A stretch of 58,718 nucleotides of DNA from Atopobiaceae bacterium. Its GTDB lineage: Bacteria; Actinomycetota; Coriobacteriia; Coriobacteriales; Atopobiaceae. Under the pieces are notes generated by a model. The model was given only the letters and a program-made list of their open reading frames with translations, had not been told where the DNA came from and ran no database searches. Numbering within the stretch: the stretch's first letter is position 1; each line of letters starts with the position of its first letter. Made by a program: the position numbers and the translations under genes. The stretch lies in contig JAFWKQ010000063.1 in the NCBI GenBank assembly GCA_017545665.1, forward strand, positions 1 to 58,718, given 5' to 3'. Below, piece by piece: positions 8,750 to 16,503 of this stretch.

Positions 8750-9661
8750 TTGGACATAGCACAGGCGCGGGACGAATACCTCATGTACCTTACGGTGGAG
8801 CGAGGCAGTTCGCCCAACACCATCGAGTCGTACGAGCGCGACCTCAAGCGATACGAGAGCTTTTTGCAATCGTGCGGAAAGGGAGACGTCCAGAGTGTGG
8901 CTCGCGAGGACGTGGAGGCGTTCGTGGCATCCTTCTTGGAGCTCGACTACGCCGCTGCGTCTGCTGAGCGCGCGCTGGCATCCGTGAGGGGTATGCACGG
9001 CTTTTTGGTGGAGGAGTGTTTGTGCGAGCATAACCCCGCGCTCGGAGTCCCCACGCCTCGTCGCCCTCAGCGACTCCCTGACGTGCTCTCCATCCAGCAG
9101 GCATGCGCGCTTGTTGAGCAGGCCTTTCCCCAAACGGCGGCAGGCCAGCGGGATCGTGCGATTCTTGAGGTGCTCTATGGCTGTGGCCTGAGGGTGTCGG
9201 AGCTTTGCGGCCTGGATGTGCGCGAGGTTTTGCTGGAAGAGGAGCTGGTACGCGTTTTTGGCAAGGGATCCAAAGAGCGCGTGGTACCCCTTGGCGGAGC
9301 GGCGCTTCAAGCTCTGTCTTCCTATCTTCAAAACTGGCGTCCCAGTTTGCTGCGCGTGGGAAAGCCAGCGAACGCCGTGTTTTTGAACCAACGGGGTGGA
9401 CGCCTTACGCGGCAGTCGGTGCATGCAATATGCGAGAAGTACGGTCGCTACGCGGGCATAGACGGACTCCATCCCCACACGTTGCGCCATAGCTTCGCGA
9501 CGCACCTGGTGGAAGGCGGTGCCGACTTGCGCGTGGTGCAGGAGCTCCTTGGGCACGCGAGCATTGCCACTACCCAAATCTATTCGCACGTGGACCGCAC
9601 GCATATTCGCTGGGAGTACCTAACGGCTCATCCGCGTGCCCACGCGCAGAATAGCGATTAG
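8750..9661 (+). CDS. xerD: Site-specific tyrosine recombinase (XerD type)
   Basis: Tyrosine recombinase that resolves chromosome dimers at dif during division. The N-terminal SAM-like core-binding domain (about 1-95) is followed by the catalytic domain. Active residues are visible in CGLRVSELCGL (Arg), HTLRHSFATH (His-x-x-Arg), LGHAS (His) and TQIYSHVD (Tyr). 303 residues matches XerD. The start is TTG 8750 after AAGGGGGGAG. Placement beside pyrG and the dcw cluster is chromosomal, with no phage or integron signs. Assignment as XerD rather than XerC rests on overall similarity only. Confidence 0.9.
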   Translation: MDIAQARDEYLMYLTVERGSSPNTIESYERDLKRYESFLQSCGKGDVQSVAREDVEAFVASFLELDYAAASAERALASVRGMHGFLVEECLCEHNPALGVPTPRRPQRLPDVLSIQQACALVEQAFPQTAAGQRDRAILEVLYGCGLRVSELCGLDVREVLLEEELVRVFGKGSKERVVPLGGAALQALSSYLQNWRPSLLRVGKPANAVFLNQRGGRLTRQSVHAICEKYGRYAGIDGLHPHTLRHSFATHLVEGGADLRVVQELLGHASIATTQIYSHVDRTHIRWEYLTAHPRAHAQNSD

Positions 9662-9700
9662 ATGGCCATTAGATGGCCCTGAGGTGAGCGGCTGCGAGTG

Positions 9701-9850
9701 GGTTTGCCGAAATCGCGAACGGTGCGGGACCGCTTGCCGAGATGCGCCACAGTGTGGCCGTTCCCAGCAAGTCACCCGGAGCGTTTGCTCGGATGAGCCA
9801 CAGTGTGGCCAAAGCCGGCAAACCCCGCCGCACCGTTCGCGATCTCGGCA
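9701..9850. repeat. Modular intergenic repeat, family R2 (copy a)
   Basis: The outer inverted arms (9705-9727 and 9828-9850, 22 of 23 positions complementary, core CGCGAACGGTGCGG) enclose two copies of the 13-nt palindrome GCCACAGTGTGGC at 9746 and 9797, spaced 51 nt apart. The whole unit could fold into one large cruciform or RNA structure. A second copy upstream of rnpB (31405-31738) keeps the same 51-nt palindrome spacing. It occupies the first third of the 562-bp xerD-mraZ gap. Confidence 0.8.
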
Positions 9851-9865
9851 GATCCGGGCCTACGT

Positions 9866-9889
9866 GTGGGGGAAAGTGGGGGATTGTTA
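9866..9889 (+). promoter_or_regulatory. Distal MraZ-type box pair
   Basis: GTGGGGGAAA at 9866 is followed exactly 10 bp later by GTGGGGGATT at 9876. E. coli MraZ binds GTGGG-N5 direct repeats upstream of its own operon, which this matches. The same 13-mer GTGGGGGAAAGTG recurs at 10073. It is about 340 bp from the mraZ start. Confidence 0.5.
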
Positions 9890-10072
9890 GGCCCCAAAAT
9901 GACCTCGCGTTACCGTTTGGACTAAGCATATACATAATTCCTACACAATTTGTTTGGCTGGCTCAAAGATCTTATCTGCGAGCTTGTGTTGCGATTTTGC
10001 GTGTTCCACAAGATGTTGGGTAACTCTTGTTCGGGTCTCATAGGGGAGGAAAAAGTTTCTTGAGGGGAGAAG

Positions 10073-10097
10073 GTGGGGGAAAGTGTGGATAGGTGTA
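10073..10097 (+). promoter_or_regulatory. Proximal MraZ-type box array
   Basis: GTG triplets recur at 10073, 10083 and 10093, an exact 10-bp period: GTGGGGGAAA, GTGTGGATAG, GTGTATTATG. This resembles the three GTGGG-N5 boxes bound by MraZ upstream of E. coli mraZ and suggests autoregulation of the division cluster. It lies 127-150 bp upstream of the mraZ start. I could not assign a confident promoter next to it. Confidence 0.6.
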
Positions 10098-10146
10098 TTA
10101 TGTGGTCACGCATTCGAGAGGATCGAATGCCCTCGTGGGGAAGGCC

Positions 10147-10187
10147 GACACACTACCAACGCAGCTTAAACGCACCACAAATGCACC
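10147..10187 (+). promoter_or_regulatory. 11-bp-period direct-repeat array upstream of mraZ
   Basis: Octamers GACACACT (10147), AACGCAGC (10158), AACGCACC (10169) and AATGCACC (10180) are spaced exactly 11 bp apart with 3-nt spacers. The same motif and spacing recur upstream of ftsZ. A period of 11 excludes coding periodicity and suits a protein contacting one DNA face or a ring-shaped regulator. It ends 36 bp before the mraZ start. Confidence 0.6.
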
Positions 10188-10223
10188 CAGGCTTTCCACG
10201 GGACGTCGGAAGGGATGTGAAGG

Positions 10224-10682
10224 ATGTACCTATATGGCTCCAAGCGTTACAACTTGGATGCCAAGGCGCGCCTTACTCTGCCTGCGAACTATCGCAAGCA
10301 GTTCGACGGCAATCAGCTGTTGCTCATTCCCCTCAAAGATGCGTTGTACGGGTTCACTCCCGAGGGCTTTGGCTTGTGGGTGAACAGCTTCTTCGAGAAG
10401 GACGGGAAGAAGTTCGAGCCAGGCAACCGCAAGCACGTGGCGCTTCGTCGCATGCTCACGGGCAGTGCCGTTCCGGTGGACGTCGATTCTGCTGGGCGCA
10501 TTGCGTTGGGCAAGGTGGACGCAAGCGATGCCGGAGCGCGCAAGCGGCTTGGGCTCGAGCGCGACGTAACAGTCGTGGGCGTGGAAGACCACTTTGAGGT
10601 ATGGAACACCCAGAAGTGGGAGGATCAGCAGGCCAATCTGGCTGAGGATCTTGACGCGCTCATGTTCGGCGAAGAGCTGTAG
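10224..10682 (+). CDS. mraZ: Transcriptional regulator MraZ
   Basis: DNA-binding regulator at the head of division/cell-wall clusters. Two SpoVT-AbrB type modules are visible: RYNLDAKARLTLPANYRKQF near residues 8-27 and VPVDVDSAGRIALGK in the second half. 152 residues, normal. ATG 10224 follows GGAAGGG. In E. coli it represses its own operon through GTGGG repeats; matching repeats lie upstream here. rsmH starts 13 bp after its stop. Confidence 0.95.
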   Translation: MYLYGSKRYNLDAKARLTLPANYRKQFDGNQLLLIPLKDALYGFTPEGFGLWVNSFFEKDGKKFEPGNRKHVALRRMLTGSAVPVDVDSAGRIALGKVDASDAGARKRLGLERDVTVVGVEDHFEVWNTQKWEDQQANLAEDLDALMFGEEL

Positions 10683-10695
10683 GGGAGTGAGTGAG

Positions 10696-11664
10696 TTGAC
10701 AAGTGAATATCGGCATGTGCCAGTAATGCTCTCCGAGGTTCTGGAACAGCTGGCTCCCTGCGAGGGGGAGGTTGTGTGCGACTGCACCCTGGGAGGTGCG
10801 GGCCACAGCGTCGAACTTGCAAAGCGAGTGGCGCCTACGGGAATGCTCGTGGGAATCGACCAGGACAACATGGCACTCGACGCCGCAGGCATGCGTCTGC
10901 AACAAGAGGCGCCCGAGACAAAGGCAGTCCTTCTTAAGGGAAACTTCGGTGACTTGGACGAGCTGCTTGTGAGGGCCGAGTTGCCAGGCGTCGACTGCTT
11001 CTTGTTTGACCTCGGCGTATCGAGCCCTCAGTTGGACGTGGCGCAAAGGGGATTCTCCTATAGGGAGGACGCCCCGCTCGACATGCGGATGGACCCGGGT
11101 AACAACACCACTACCGCAGTTGAGGTCGTGAACAACTATACCGAAGCAGACCTCACCCGGATTCTTCGATCATATGGGGACGAACGCCATGCACGAGCCA
11201 TTGCGCATCGTATTGTGATCGAGCGAAAGCGCGAGCCCATCACCAACACGCTCAGGCTTGCAAATATAGTTCGCGACGCGATTCCGGCACGTGACAGGCG
11301 CCACGGGGGACATCCCGCGCGCAAGTCGTTCCAAGCGATTCGCATTGAGGTCAACCACGAGACGGAGGTGCTCGAGCGGGGGCTTGAGGCCGCAATCCGC
11401 TGGACAAACCCTGGCGGGCGCATTGCGGTAATAAGCTACCACTCGCTTGAGGATCGCATAGTAAAGCACACGTTCAGCCAAATGAGCAAAGGTTGCATTT
11501 GCCCGCCGGACCTTCCGGTGTGCGCATGTGGACACGTGCCGATTGTTCACGTTAACACAAGACGTCCCCTCGTCGCGTCCGAGGACGAGGTGGCGACGAA
11601 TCCCCGTGCAAGGAGCGCGCTCTTGCGCGTTGCCACGAAGCTCGAGACCTCGGACGCGCAATAG
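10696..11664 (+). CDS. rsmH: 16S rRNA (cytosine-1402-N4)-methyltransferase
   Basis: SAM-dependent methylation of C1402 in 16S rRNA. Family blocks include HVPVMLSEVLE, DCTLGGAGHS, FDLGVSSPQLD, RGFSYREDAPLDMRMD and SYHSLEDRIVKHTF. TTG 10696 is preferred because AGGGGAG (10681-10687) is correctly spaced from it. An in-frame GTG at 10687 lies inside that Shine-Dalgarno site. The result is 322 residues, normal. It follows mraZ as in almost all dcw clusters. Confidence 0.95.
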   Translation: MTSEYRHVPVMLSEVLEQLAPCEGEVVCDCTLGGAGHSVELAKRVAPTGMLVGIDQDNMALDAAGMRLQQEAPETKAVLLKGNFGDLDELLVRAELPGVDCFLFDLGVSSPQLDVAQRGFSYREDAPLDMRMDPGNNTTTAVEVVNNYTEADLTRILRSYGDERHARAIAHRIVIERKREPITNTLRLANIVRDAIPARDRRHGGHPARKSFQAIRIEVNHETEVLERGLEAAIRWTNPGGRIAVISYHSLEDRIVKHTFSQMSKGCICPPDLPVCACGHVPIVHVNTRRPLVASEDEVATNPRARSALLRVATKLETSDAQ

Positions 11665-11673
11665 ACCGACCAC

Positions 11674-11701
11674 TGACGCCGACGAATTATCGCCGGCGTC
11701 A
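11674..11701. other. Hairpin between rsmH and ftsL-like gene
   Basis: TGACGCCG (11674-11681) pairs with CGGCGTCA (11694-11701) around a 12-nt loop. There is no T-tract, so it is more likely a partial attenuator or an RNA-processing structure than a complete terminator. Confidence 0.35.
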
Positions 11702-11748
11702 ATAGCCTAAACGGAGCGGAAACGTAGCACCAACGAACAGGGGTCACC

Positions 11749-12147
11749 ATGAGATACCAAACAGCCGAGGCGTATTCGTACGACGGACTTGCATATGAGC
11801 GCGATTATGCGCCGGATGTGCTCACGCCGCTGGAGGGTGGCCGACTTGACGCGCGCGCTCGGCGCGGAGTGTCTCCTGCGCTCACGCGTGTGGTGGGCTA
11901 TCTTGTGGCCGTGGCCATAGCGCTGTTTGTGGCCGGTGGCGTTAGCGTTGCGCTTACGTCGGGCACCGTCGCGTTGCTTCAGACGAATGCGGCTACCAGC
12001 TCGCAGATCAAGCAGACCCGCGCCCAGAACGGCGACCTGCGCATTGAGCGCTCCTTGCTCACGCGCGCGGACCGAATCTCCAAGATCGCCACTCAAAACT
12101 ATGGCATGGTTTACGCAAACGATGCGCAAAAGATTGCGATTGACTAG
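11749..12147 (+). CDS. ftsL: FtsL-like septum formation initiator protein
   Basis: 132-residue bitopic membrane protein. It has a cytoplasmic N-terminus rich in Tyr/Asp/Arg, one transmembrane segment (about 47-70), then a short coiled-coil-like helix (about 78-105). The ending RISKIATQNYGMVYA resembles the FtsL/DivIC consensus for residues after the coil. The position between rsmH and the division PBP is diagnostic for FtsL, although sequence conservation in this family is low. It would scaffold FtsQ/FtsB and FtsWI at the septum. Confidence 0.8.
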   Translation: MRYQTAEAYSYDGLAYERDYAPDVLTPLEGGRLDARARRGVSPALTRVVGYLVAVAIALFVAGGVSVALTSGTVALLQTNAATSSQIKQTRAQNGDLRIERSLLTRADRISKIATQNYGMVYANDAQKIAID

Positions 12148-12241
12148 ACGGACGCATGCGGTCGGAGTACCATGTGCGATTCGCAGCCGAAAGCGTGTCG
12201 TGGTTTGGCGGAGGCCATACGGGGAAGGATGTAGTTGCTAG

Positions 12242-13996
12242 ATGGGGCGCGGCAGGGCAGATGACGAGGCGTCCTATGACGAGGCGTCGCGCAAGCGGTA
12301 CGGCACGGGTGGCGGCTGGTTTGGGTTTGGCGCCGGTGGCGGTGGTTTGCCCTACGTGTTCATAGCCATTGTGGTCGTAATGGCGTTTGTCGTCGCCCGT
12401 CTGTTCTACCTACAGGTAATCAATGGCAAGACCTATGCCGACGCGGCGGAACAGCGCAGGACAAACACCCAAACGCTCCAGGCGAGGCGCGGTACCATCT
12501 ACGATCGCAACGGCAACGTTCTCGCGATGAGCGAGGAGTGCTATGACGTGTACTGCAATCCCCGCGAGGTGAGCGACATTGAGGCCGAGACGGAACTGCT
12601 GGTGCGCATTTTGGGCGGTGACGCATCCAAGTACAAGGAGCTGTTGAGCCAGGACTCCACGTTTGTGTATGTGGAGCGCAAGGCCGACAAGGACGCGTGC
12701 GAGTCGCTGCGTGACGAGCTCATTGCCAATGGATATGCCGGCGTATATCTGCTCGGCCAGACAAGGCGCGTGTATCCATACGGCGAGGTGTGCGGTCAGG
12801 TGCTGGGCATGGTCAACGTCGACAACCAAGGCGTCTCCGGGCTCGAGCTCATGTACAACGACGAACTCTCTGGCACCAATGGCGAGATGATCATGGAAAC
12901 CGGTTTGGGTGGGGTTCCCATCGCGGGAGCGGCCGCGGAGGTACGGCAGCCCAAAGACGGCAAGGACATCGTGCTTTCCATAGATGTGGACGTGCAGCGC
13001 TTCGTGGAGGAGCAGGTGCTTGCTGCCGTGGACGAAAACGAGGCAAAGTCGGGCTTCGCCATGGTTTGCGACCCCCGCACGGGCGAGATCATTGCTGCGT
13101 GCTCCACGCCCTATGCCAACCTCACTGATCCCACATCCATTGAGGGAGAGGCGCTTAACCTCAAGCTCGTATCGGACTCCTACGACCCAGGTTCCATATT
13201 CAAGGTCCTCACCGCAGCGATTGGCCTGGAAAGCGGCACCGTGCAGACGAGCTCCTACTTTGACATGCCGCCAACGCTTTTGGTCGGTCACGACATCGTG
13301 TCCGACGAGGACGGCCGCAACGAGCACACGCAGATGAATCTTCGAGAGGTGCTTCGACGCTCCTCGAACGTGGGAGCGGCACTCATAGCGCAGGAGAAGA
13401 TCGGTGCGGATGCGTTTTCGGAGGGAATCAAGAAGTTTGGAATCGGCCAGCTTACGGGTATCGACTATCCCGGTGAGTCGCCGGGCATCGTCAAGTCGCG
13501 TGAGGAGTACGACGGGTCGTCGGTGGGTTCTATGTCGTTTGGCCAGGGTCTCTCCATACCCATGGTGCAGATGGTGCGTGCGGTTGGTGCCATCGCAAAC
13601 AAGGGGGTCCTCTGCACGCCTCACTTCGCGGTGACGGTTGGGGGGAAGTCGGTGCAGTGGGCAAACGAGAGCCAAGCCGTTTCGGAAGGTACGGCCGAGA
13701 AGATCACCGATATGATGAAGACCGTGGTGGAGGATGGCACTGGACAGACCGCTGCGGTGGAGGGCTACGACGTGGCTGCCAAGACGGGCACCGGTGAGGA
13801 GGCCGAGAACGGCAAATACATAAAAGGCAAGTATCTAGCCTCCCTCATTGGGTTTGCGCCGGCAAGTGACCCGCAGGTTCTTCTGTATGTTGGTTTGAAC
13901 GAAACTCCATATATCGCTTACTCATCCGCAGGTCCCGTATTCTCGGCTATTATGGGTGAGGTTCTTGAGGATATGGGCGTCCTGTCCACTTCTTAG
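12242..13996 (+). CDS. ftsI: Division-specific penicillin-binding protein (FtsI/PBP2B type)
   Basis: Septal transpeptidase. The N-terminus is Gly/Arg-rich and cytoplasmic, followed by a membrane anchor (about 37-57), a pedestal domain beginning ARRGTIYDRNGNVLA, and the transpeptidase domain. Catalytic motifs are SIFK (Ser318), SSN (374-376) and KTG (514-516). No PASTA domains are present. 584 residues. ATG 12242 has GGGGAAGGA somewhat far upstream (12 nt). It is followed by murF; the usual murE is absent from this position. Confidence 0.94.
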   Translation: MGRGRADDEASYDEASRKRYGTGGGWFGFGAGGGGLPYVFIAIVVVMAFVVARLFYLQVINGKTYADAAEQRRTNTQTLQARRGTIYDRNGNVLAMSEECYDVYCNPREVSDIEAETELLVRILGGDASKYKELLSQDSTFVYVERKADKDACESLRDELIANGYAGVYLLGQTRRVYPYGEVCGQVLGMVNVDNQGVSGLELMYNDELSGTNGEMIMETGLGGVPIAGAAAEVRQPKDGKDIVLSIDVDVQRFVEEQVLAAVDENEAKSGFAMVCDPRTGEIIAACSTPYANLTDPTSIEGEALNLKLVSDSYDPGSIFKVLTAAIGLESGTVQTSSYFDMPPTLLVGHDIVSDEDGRNEHTQMNLREVLRRSSNVGAALIAQEKIGADAFSEGIKKFGIGQLTGIDYPGESPGIVKSREEYDGSSVGSMSFGQGLSIPMVQMVRAVGAIANKGVLCTPHFAVTVGGKSVQWANESQAVSEGTAEKITDMMKTVVEDGTGQTAAVEGYDVAAKTGTGEEAENGKYIKGKYLASLIGFAPASDPQVLLYVGLNETPYIAYSSAGPVFSAIMGEVLEDMGVLSTS

Positions 13997-14017
13997 GGGC
14001 TTGGTAAGGAGTGATAC

Positions 14018-15454
14018 ATGATTCGCATGACGGTTGGGGAGATGATGGAGGCAACTGGCGCCGAGCTGGTTGCGGGCGATCCTAGCGTCTCCTTCGAGGG
14101 TTTGAGCATCGACTCTCGTACCATACCTCCTCACGGGGCGTTTGTCGCGTTTGCGGGGGAGCGTGTGGATGGGAATCGGTTTGCCGCTAACGCACTGGAG
14201 TCGGGCGCACGCGTGGTCGTGCTCACGGCACAGGCTCCGAGTGAGGCGCTTGGCGCCGTTTCGAAACGCGGCGGCGCACTGTTGCGCGCGGCGGACGACG
14301 ATGGCGAGGCCTTCATGCTGGCGCTCGCAAAGGCATGGCGTGCGCGCAATCCGCAGTGGAGAGTGGTAGGCGTCACCGGTTCGGTGGGCAAGACCACCAC
14401 CAAGGAGATGCTGGCCGCGGGCATAGGCGCCTGTGCGCGCACCCATGCAACAAGGGGAAACTTCAACAACCTGCTCGGCGTTCCGCTCACGCTGTTCGAC
14501 GCCTCGCCCGAGGACGAGGTCCTCGTGGTGGAGATGGGCATGAACAACGCGGGCGAGCTCAGCCGCATCGCGGATGCCGCCATGCCCCAGGTTGCCGTAA
14601 TAACAAACGTGGGGACGAGCCACATCGGAAACCTTGGATCGCGAGAGGGCATCGCCCGCGCGAAGGCCGAGGTGGTGGGAGGCCTTAAGGCGGCCAATGG
14701 CGTTGGTCCCGTGCTCGTGCTTTCGGACGCAGACGACTTCGCCGACTTCATAGAGAGCGAATTCTGCGCGCCAGCAGGTGTGCGTTGCTTGCGCGTGGGA
14801 GGCTCTGGTTCGCCAGTGGGACCTGCCAGGGTGACGCTTGACGCACAGGGATTGCCCACCTTCGAGGTGGCAGTCCAGGGCGTGGGAACGCTTTCGGGGA
14901 CGCTCTCGTTGCCCGGGCGTGCCATGGTATACGATTTGCAGAGCGCCCTGGGAGCCATACTGGCCCTCGGTCTTCCCTGCAAAGAGGCCGTGGAGGGCAT
15001 ATGCAAGATGCGCGCCGCCCGCATGCGAATGGAGGTTCGTCAGAACGGCGAGTCTCCGCGTGTTATAGACGACTCGTATAATGCGAGCCCGAGCTCGATG
15101 GCGGCGGCCTTGGACGTGCTGTGTGCGATGAAGTGCGAGGGTCGTCGCGTTGCCATCCTGGGCGAGATCGGCGAGCTCGGAGATGAGTCATGCCGCCTGC
15201 ACGAGCTCGTGGGCGCCTATGCGGCGGCAAAGCCGCTCGATATGCTGGTGCTCATTGGCTCGGATGAGGCGGAGCACATGGCTCAGGCGGCACGTACCAT
15301 GGGTTTCTCGGAGGATCGGCTGGAACGGTTCGCCTCGGCAAAAGACGCGGCGAAGGCATTGATTGATGTATTCGGCAAGGATGACCTTGTCTTGGTTAAG
15401 GCGTCGCGCGCGGCGGGGCTCGACCGGCTGAGCGAGGAGGTGCTCAACGCATGA
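14018..15454 (+). CDS. murF: UDP-MurNAc-tripeptide--D-Ala-D-Ala ligase
   Basis: Adds D-Ala-D-Ala to UDP-MurNAc-tripeptide, the last cytoplasmic amino-acid addition. The Mur ligase ATP-binding loop GVTGSVGKTT is at residues 118-127. Further family blocks are GNFNNLLGVPLTL, MGMNNAGE and the C-terminal DDSYNASPSSMAAAL. 478 residues. The TGA overlaps the mraY ATG by 4 bp (ATGA). Confidence 0.95.
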   Translation: MIRMTVGEMMEATGAELVAGDPSVSFEGLSIDSRTIPPHGAFVAFAGERVDGNRFAANALESGARVVVLTAQAPSEALGAVSKRGGALLRAADDDGEAFMLALAKAWRARNPQWRVVGVTGSVGKTTTKEMLAAGIGACARTHATRGNFNNLLGVPLTLFDASPEDEVLVVEMGMNNAGELSRIADAAMPQVAVITNVGTSHIGNLGSREGIARAKAEVVGGLKAANGVGPVLVLSDADDFADFIESEFCAPAGVRCLRVGGSGSPVGPARVTLDAQGLPTFEVAVQGVGTLSGTLSLPGRAMVYDLQSALGAILALGLPCKEAVEGICKMRAARMRMEVRQNGESPRVIDDSYNASPSSMAAALDVLCAMKCEGRRVAILGEIGELGDESCRLHELVGAYAAAKPLDMLVLIGSDEAEHMAQAARTMGFSEDRLERFASAKDAAKALIDVFGKDDLVLVKASRAAGLDRLSEEVLNA

Positions 15455-16494
15455 TTGGGATGTTTATTGGCAATCCAGCCTATCCCACCTATCAGGTGTT
15501 CCTGGCCGTCTTGATTGCAGCGTTGCTGGTTGGCATTGCCATGCCTGCGTTCATTCGCATGATGAAGAGCGGTGGCATCGGCCAGCAGATTCGTGCCGAC
15601 GGGCCGCAGCGCCATCTCGTGAAGCAGGGCACGCCAACCATGGGCGGCGCCGTAATGCTTCTGGGAGTGTTCCTAACCTGTTTTGTCATGGTTCCCTGGT
15701 CGCCCGAGCTCGTATGCGCCATGGTTGCCATGCTCGCAACGGGGGCGCTCGGCCTTTTTGACGACATCGAGTCCGTCGCGCACAAGCGCTCGCTTGGCCT
15801 CACGCCGTCCCAGAAGATGGTGGGGTTGGTCGTGATTTCGGTTTCCTTCTGCCTTGCGGCGGTAAACTGGGTGGGAATTCCACCGGACGTGCGCTTTCCC
15901 GGTGGCTTTACCGTGGATCTTGGCGTGTTTACCACCACGATCGGAAGCGGGCCGCATGCGTTTAGGATTCCCTGGCTGTACATCTTGTTCGTGTTCCTGC
16001 TTATGGCGGGCCTCTCCAATGCGGTAAACCTTACCGACGGCTTGGATGGGCTTGCGGGCGGCACGGTAATGATGGCGATGTTTGGTATGGCCATGGTTGC
16101 CTTTAGATATGGCGAGCTACCCATGGCCGCGTTTGCGGGGGCCATAGCCGGTGCCTGTATTGGCTTTTTGTGGCACAACTGCTTCCCCGCATCCATCTTC
16201 ATGGGCGATACTGGCTCTCTGGCCCTGGGAGCCGCCTTCGCCGCTCTTGCTGTGCTCACCAAGACGGAGATTACCTCGTTGGTTATGGGCGGGCTCTTCG
16301 TCGCGGAGGCCCTTTCGGTAATGATTCAAGTTGTGGTGTTCAAGCGCACTGGGAAGCGCGTCTTCCTTATGGCGCCCATCCACCATCACTTCGAGAAGCT
16401 CGGTTGGAGCGAGAACAAGGTCGTCATTCGTTTCTGGATCATATCTGCAGCGTTCGTGGCCCTTGGTTTTGCGCTGTATTTCCAACTTCGGTAG
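15451..16494 (+). CDS. mraY: Phospho-N-acetylmuramoyl-pentapeptide transferase
   Basis: Integral membrane enzyme that transfers phospho-MurNAc-pentapeptide to undecaprenyl phosphate, forming lipid I. 347 residues with about ten hydrophobic helices. Conserved cytoplasmic loops are visible: GTPTMGGAVM, LFDDIESVA, LTDGLDGLAGG, FMGDTGSLALG and the His-rich APIHHHFEKLGW. Coupled to murF by an ATGA overlap; murD follows after 9 bp. Confidence 0.97.
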   Translation: MIGMFIGNPAYPTYQVFLAVLIAALLVGIAMPAFIRMMKSGGIGQQIRADGPQRHLVKQGTPTMGGAVMLLGVFLTCFVMVPWSPELVCAMVAMLATGALGLFDDIESVAHKRSLGLTPSQKMVGLVVISVSFCLAAVNWVGIPPDVRFPGGFTVDLGVFTTTIGSGPHAFRIPWLYILFVFLLMAGLSNAVNLTDGLDGLAGGTVMMAMFGMAMVAFRYGELPMAAFAGAIAGACIGFLWHNCFPASIFMGDTGSLALGAAFAALAVLTKTEITSLVMGGLFVAEALSVMIQVVVFKRTGKRVFLMAPIHHHFEKLGWSENKVVIRFWIISAAFVALGFALYFQLR

Positions 16495-16503
16495 GAGGCT
16501 TTT

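Noticed and set aside
8015..9604. 529-codon minus-strand open frame opposite pyrG and xerD
   Set aside because: It spans two genes with clear catalytic motifs on the plus strand; its translation is His/Arg/Leu-rich shadow sequence.
8750..9661. Integrase of a mobile element
   Set aside because: The XerD-type length and housekeeping context, with no att repeats or phage genes, favour the chromosomal dimer-resolution recombinase.
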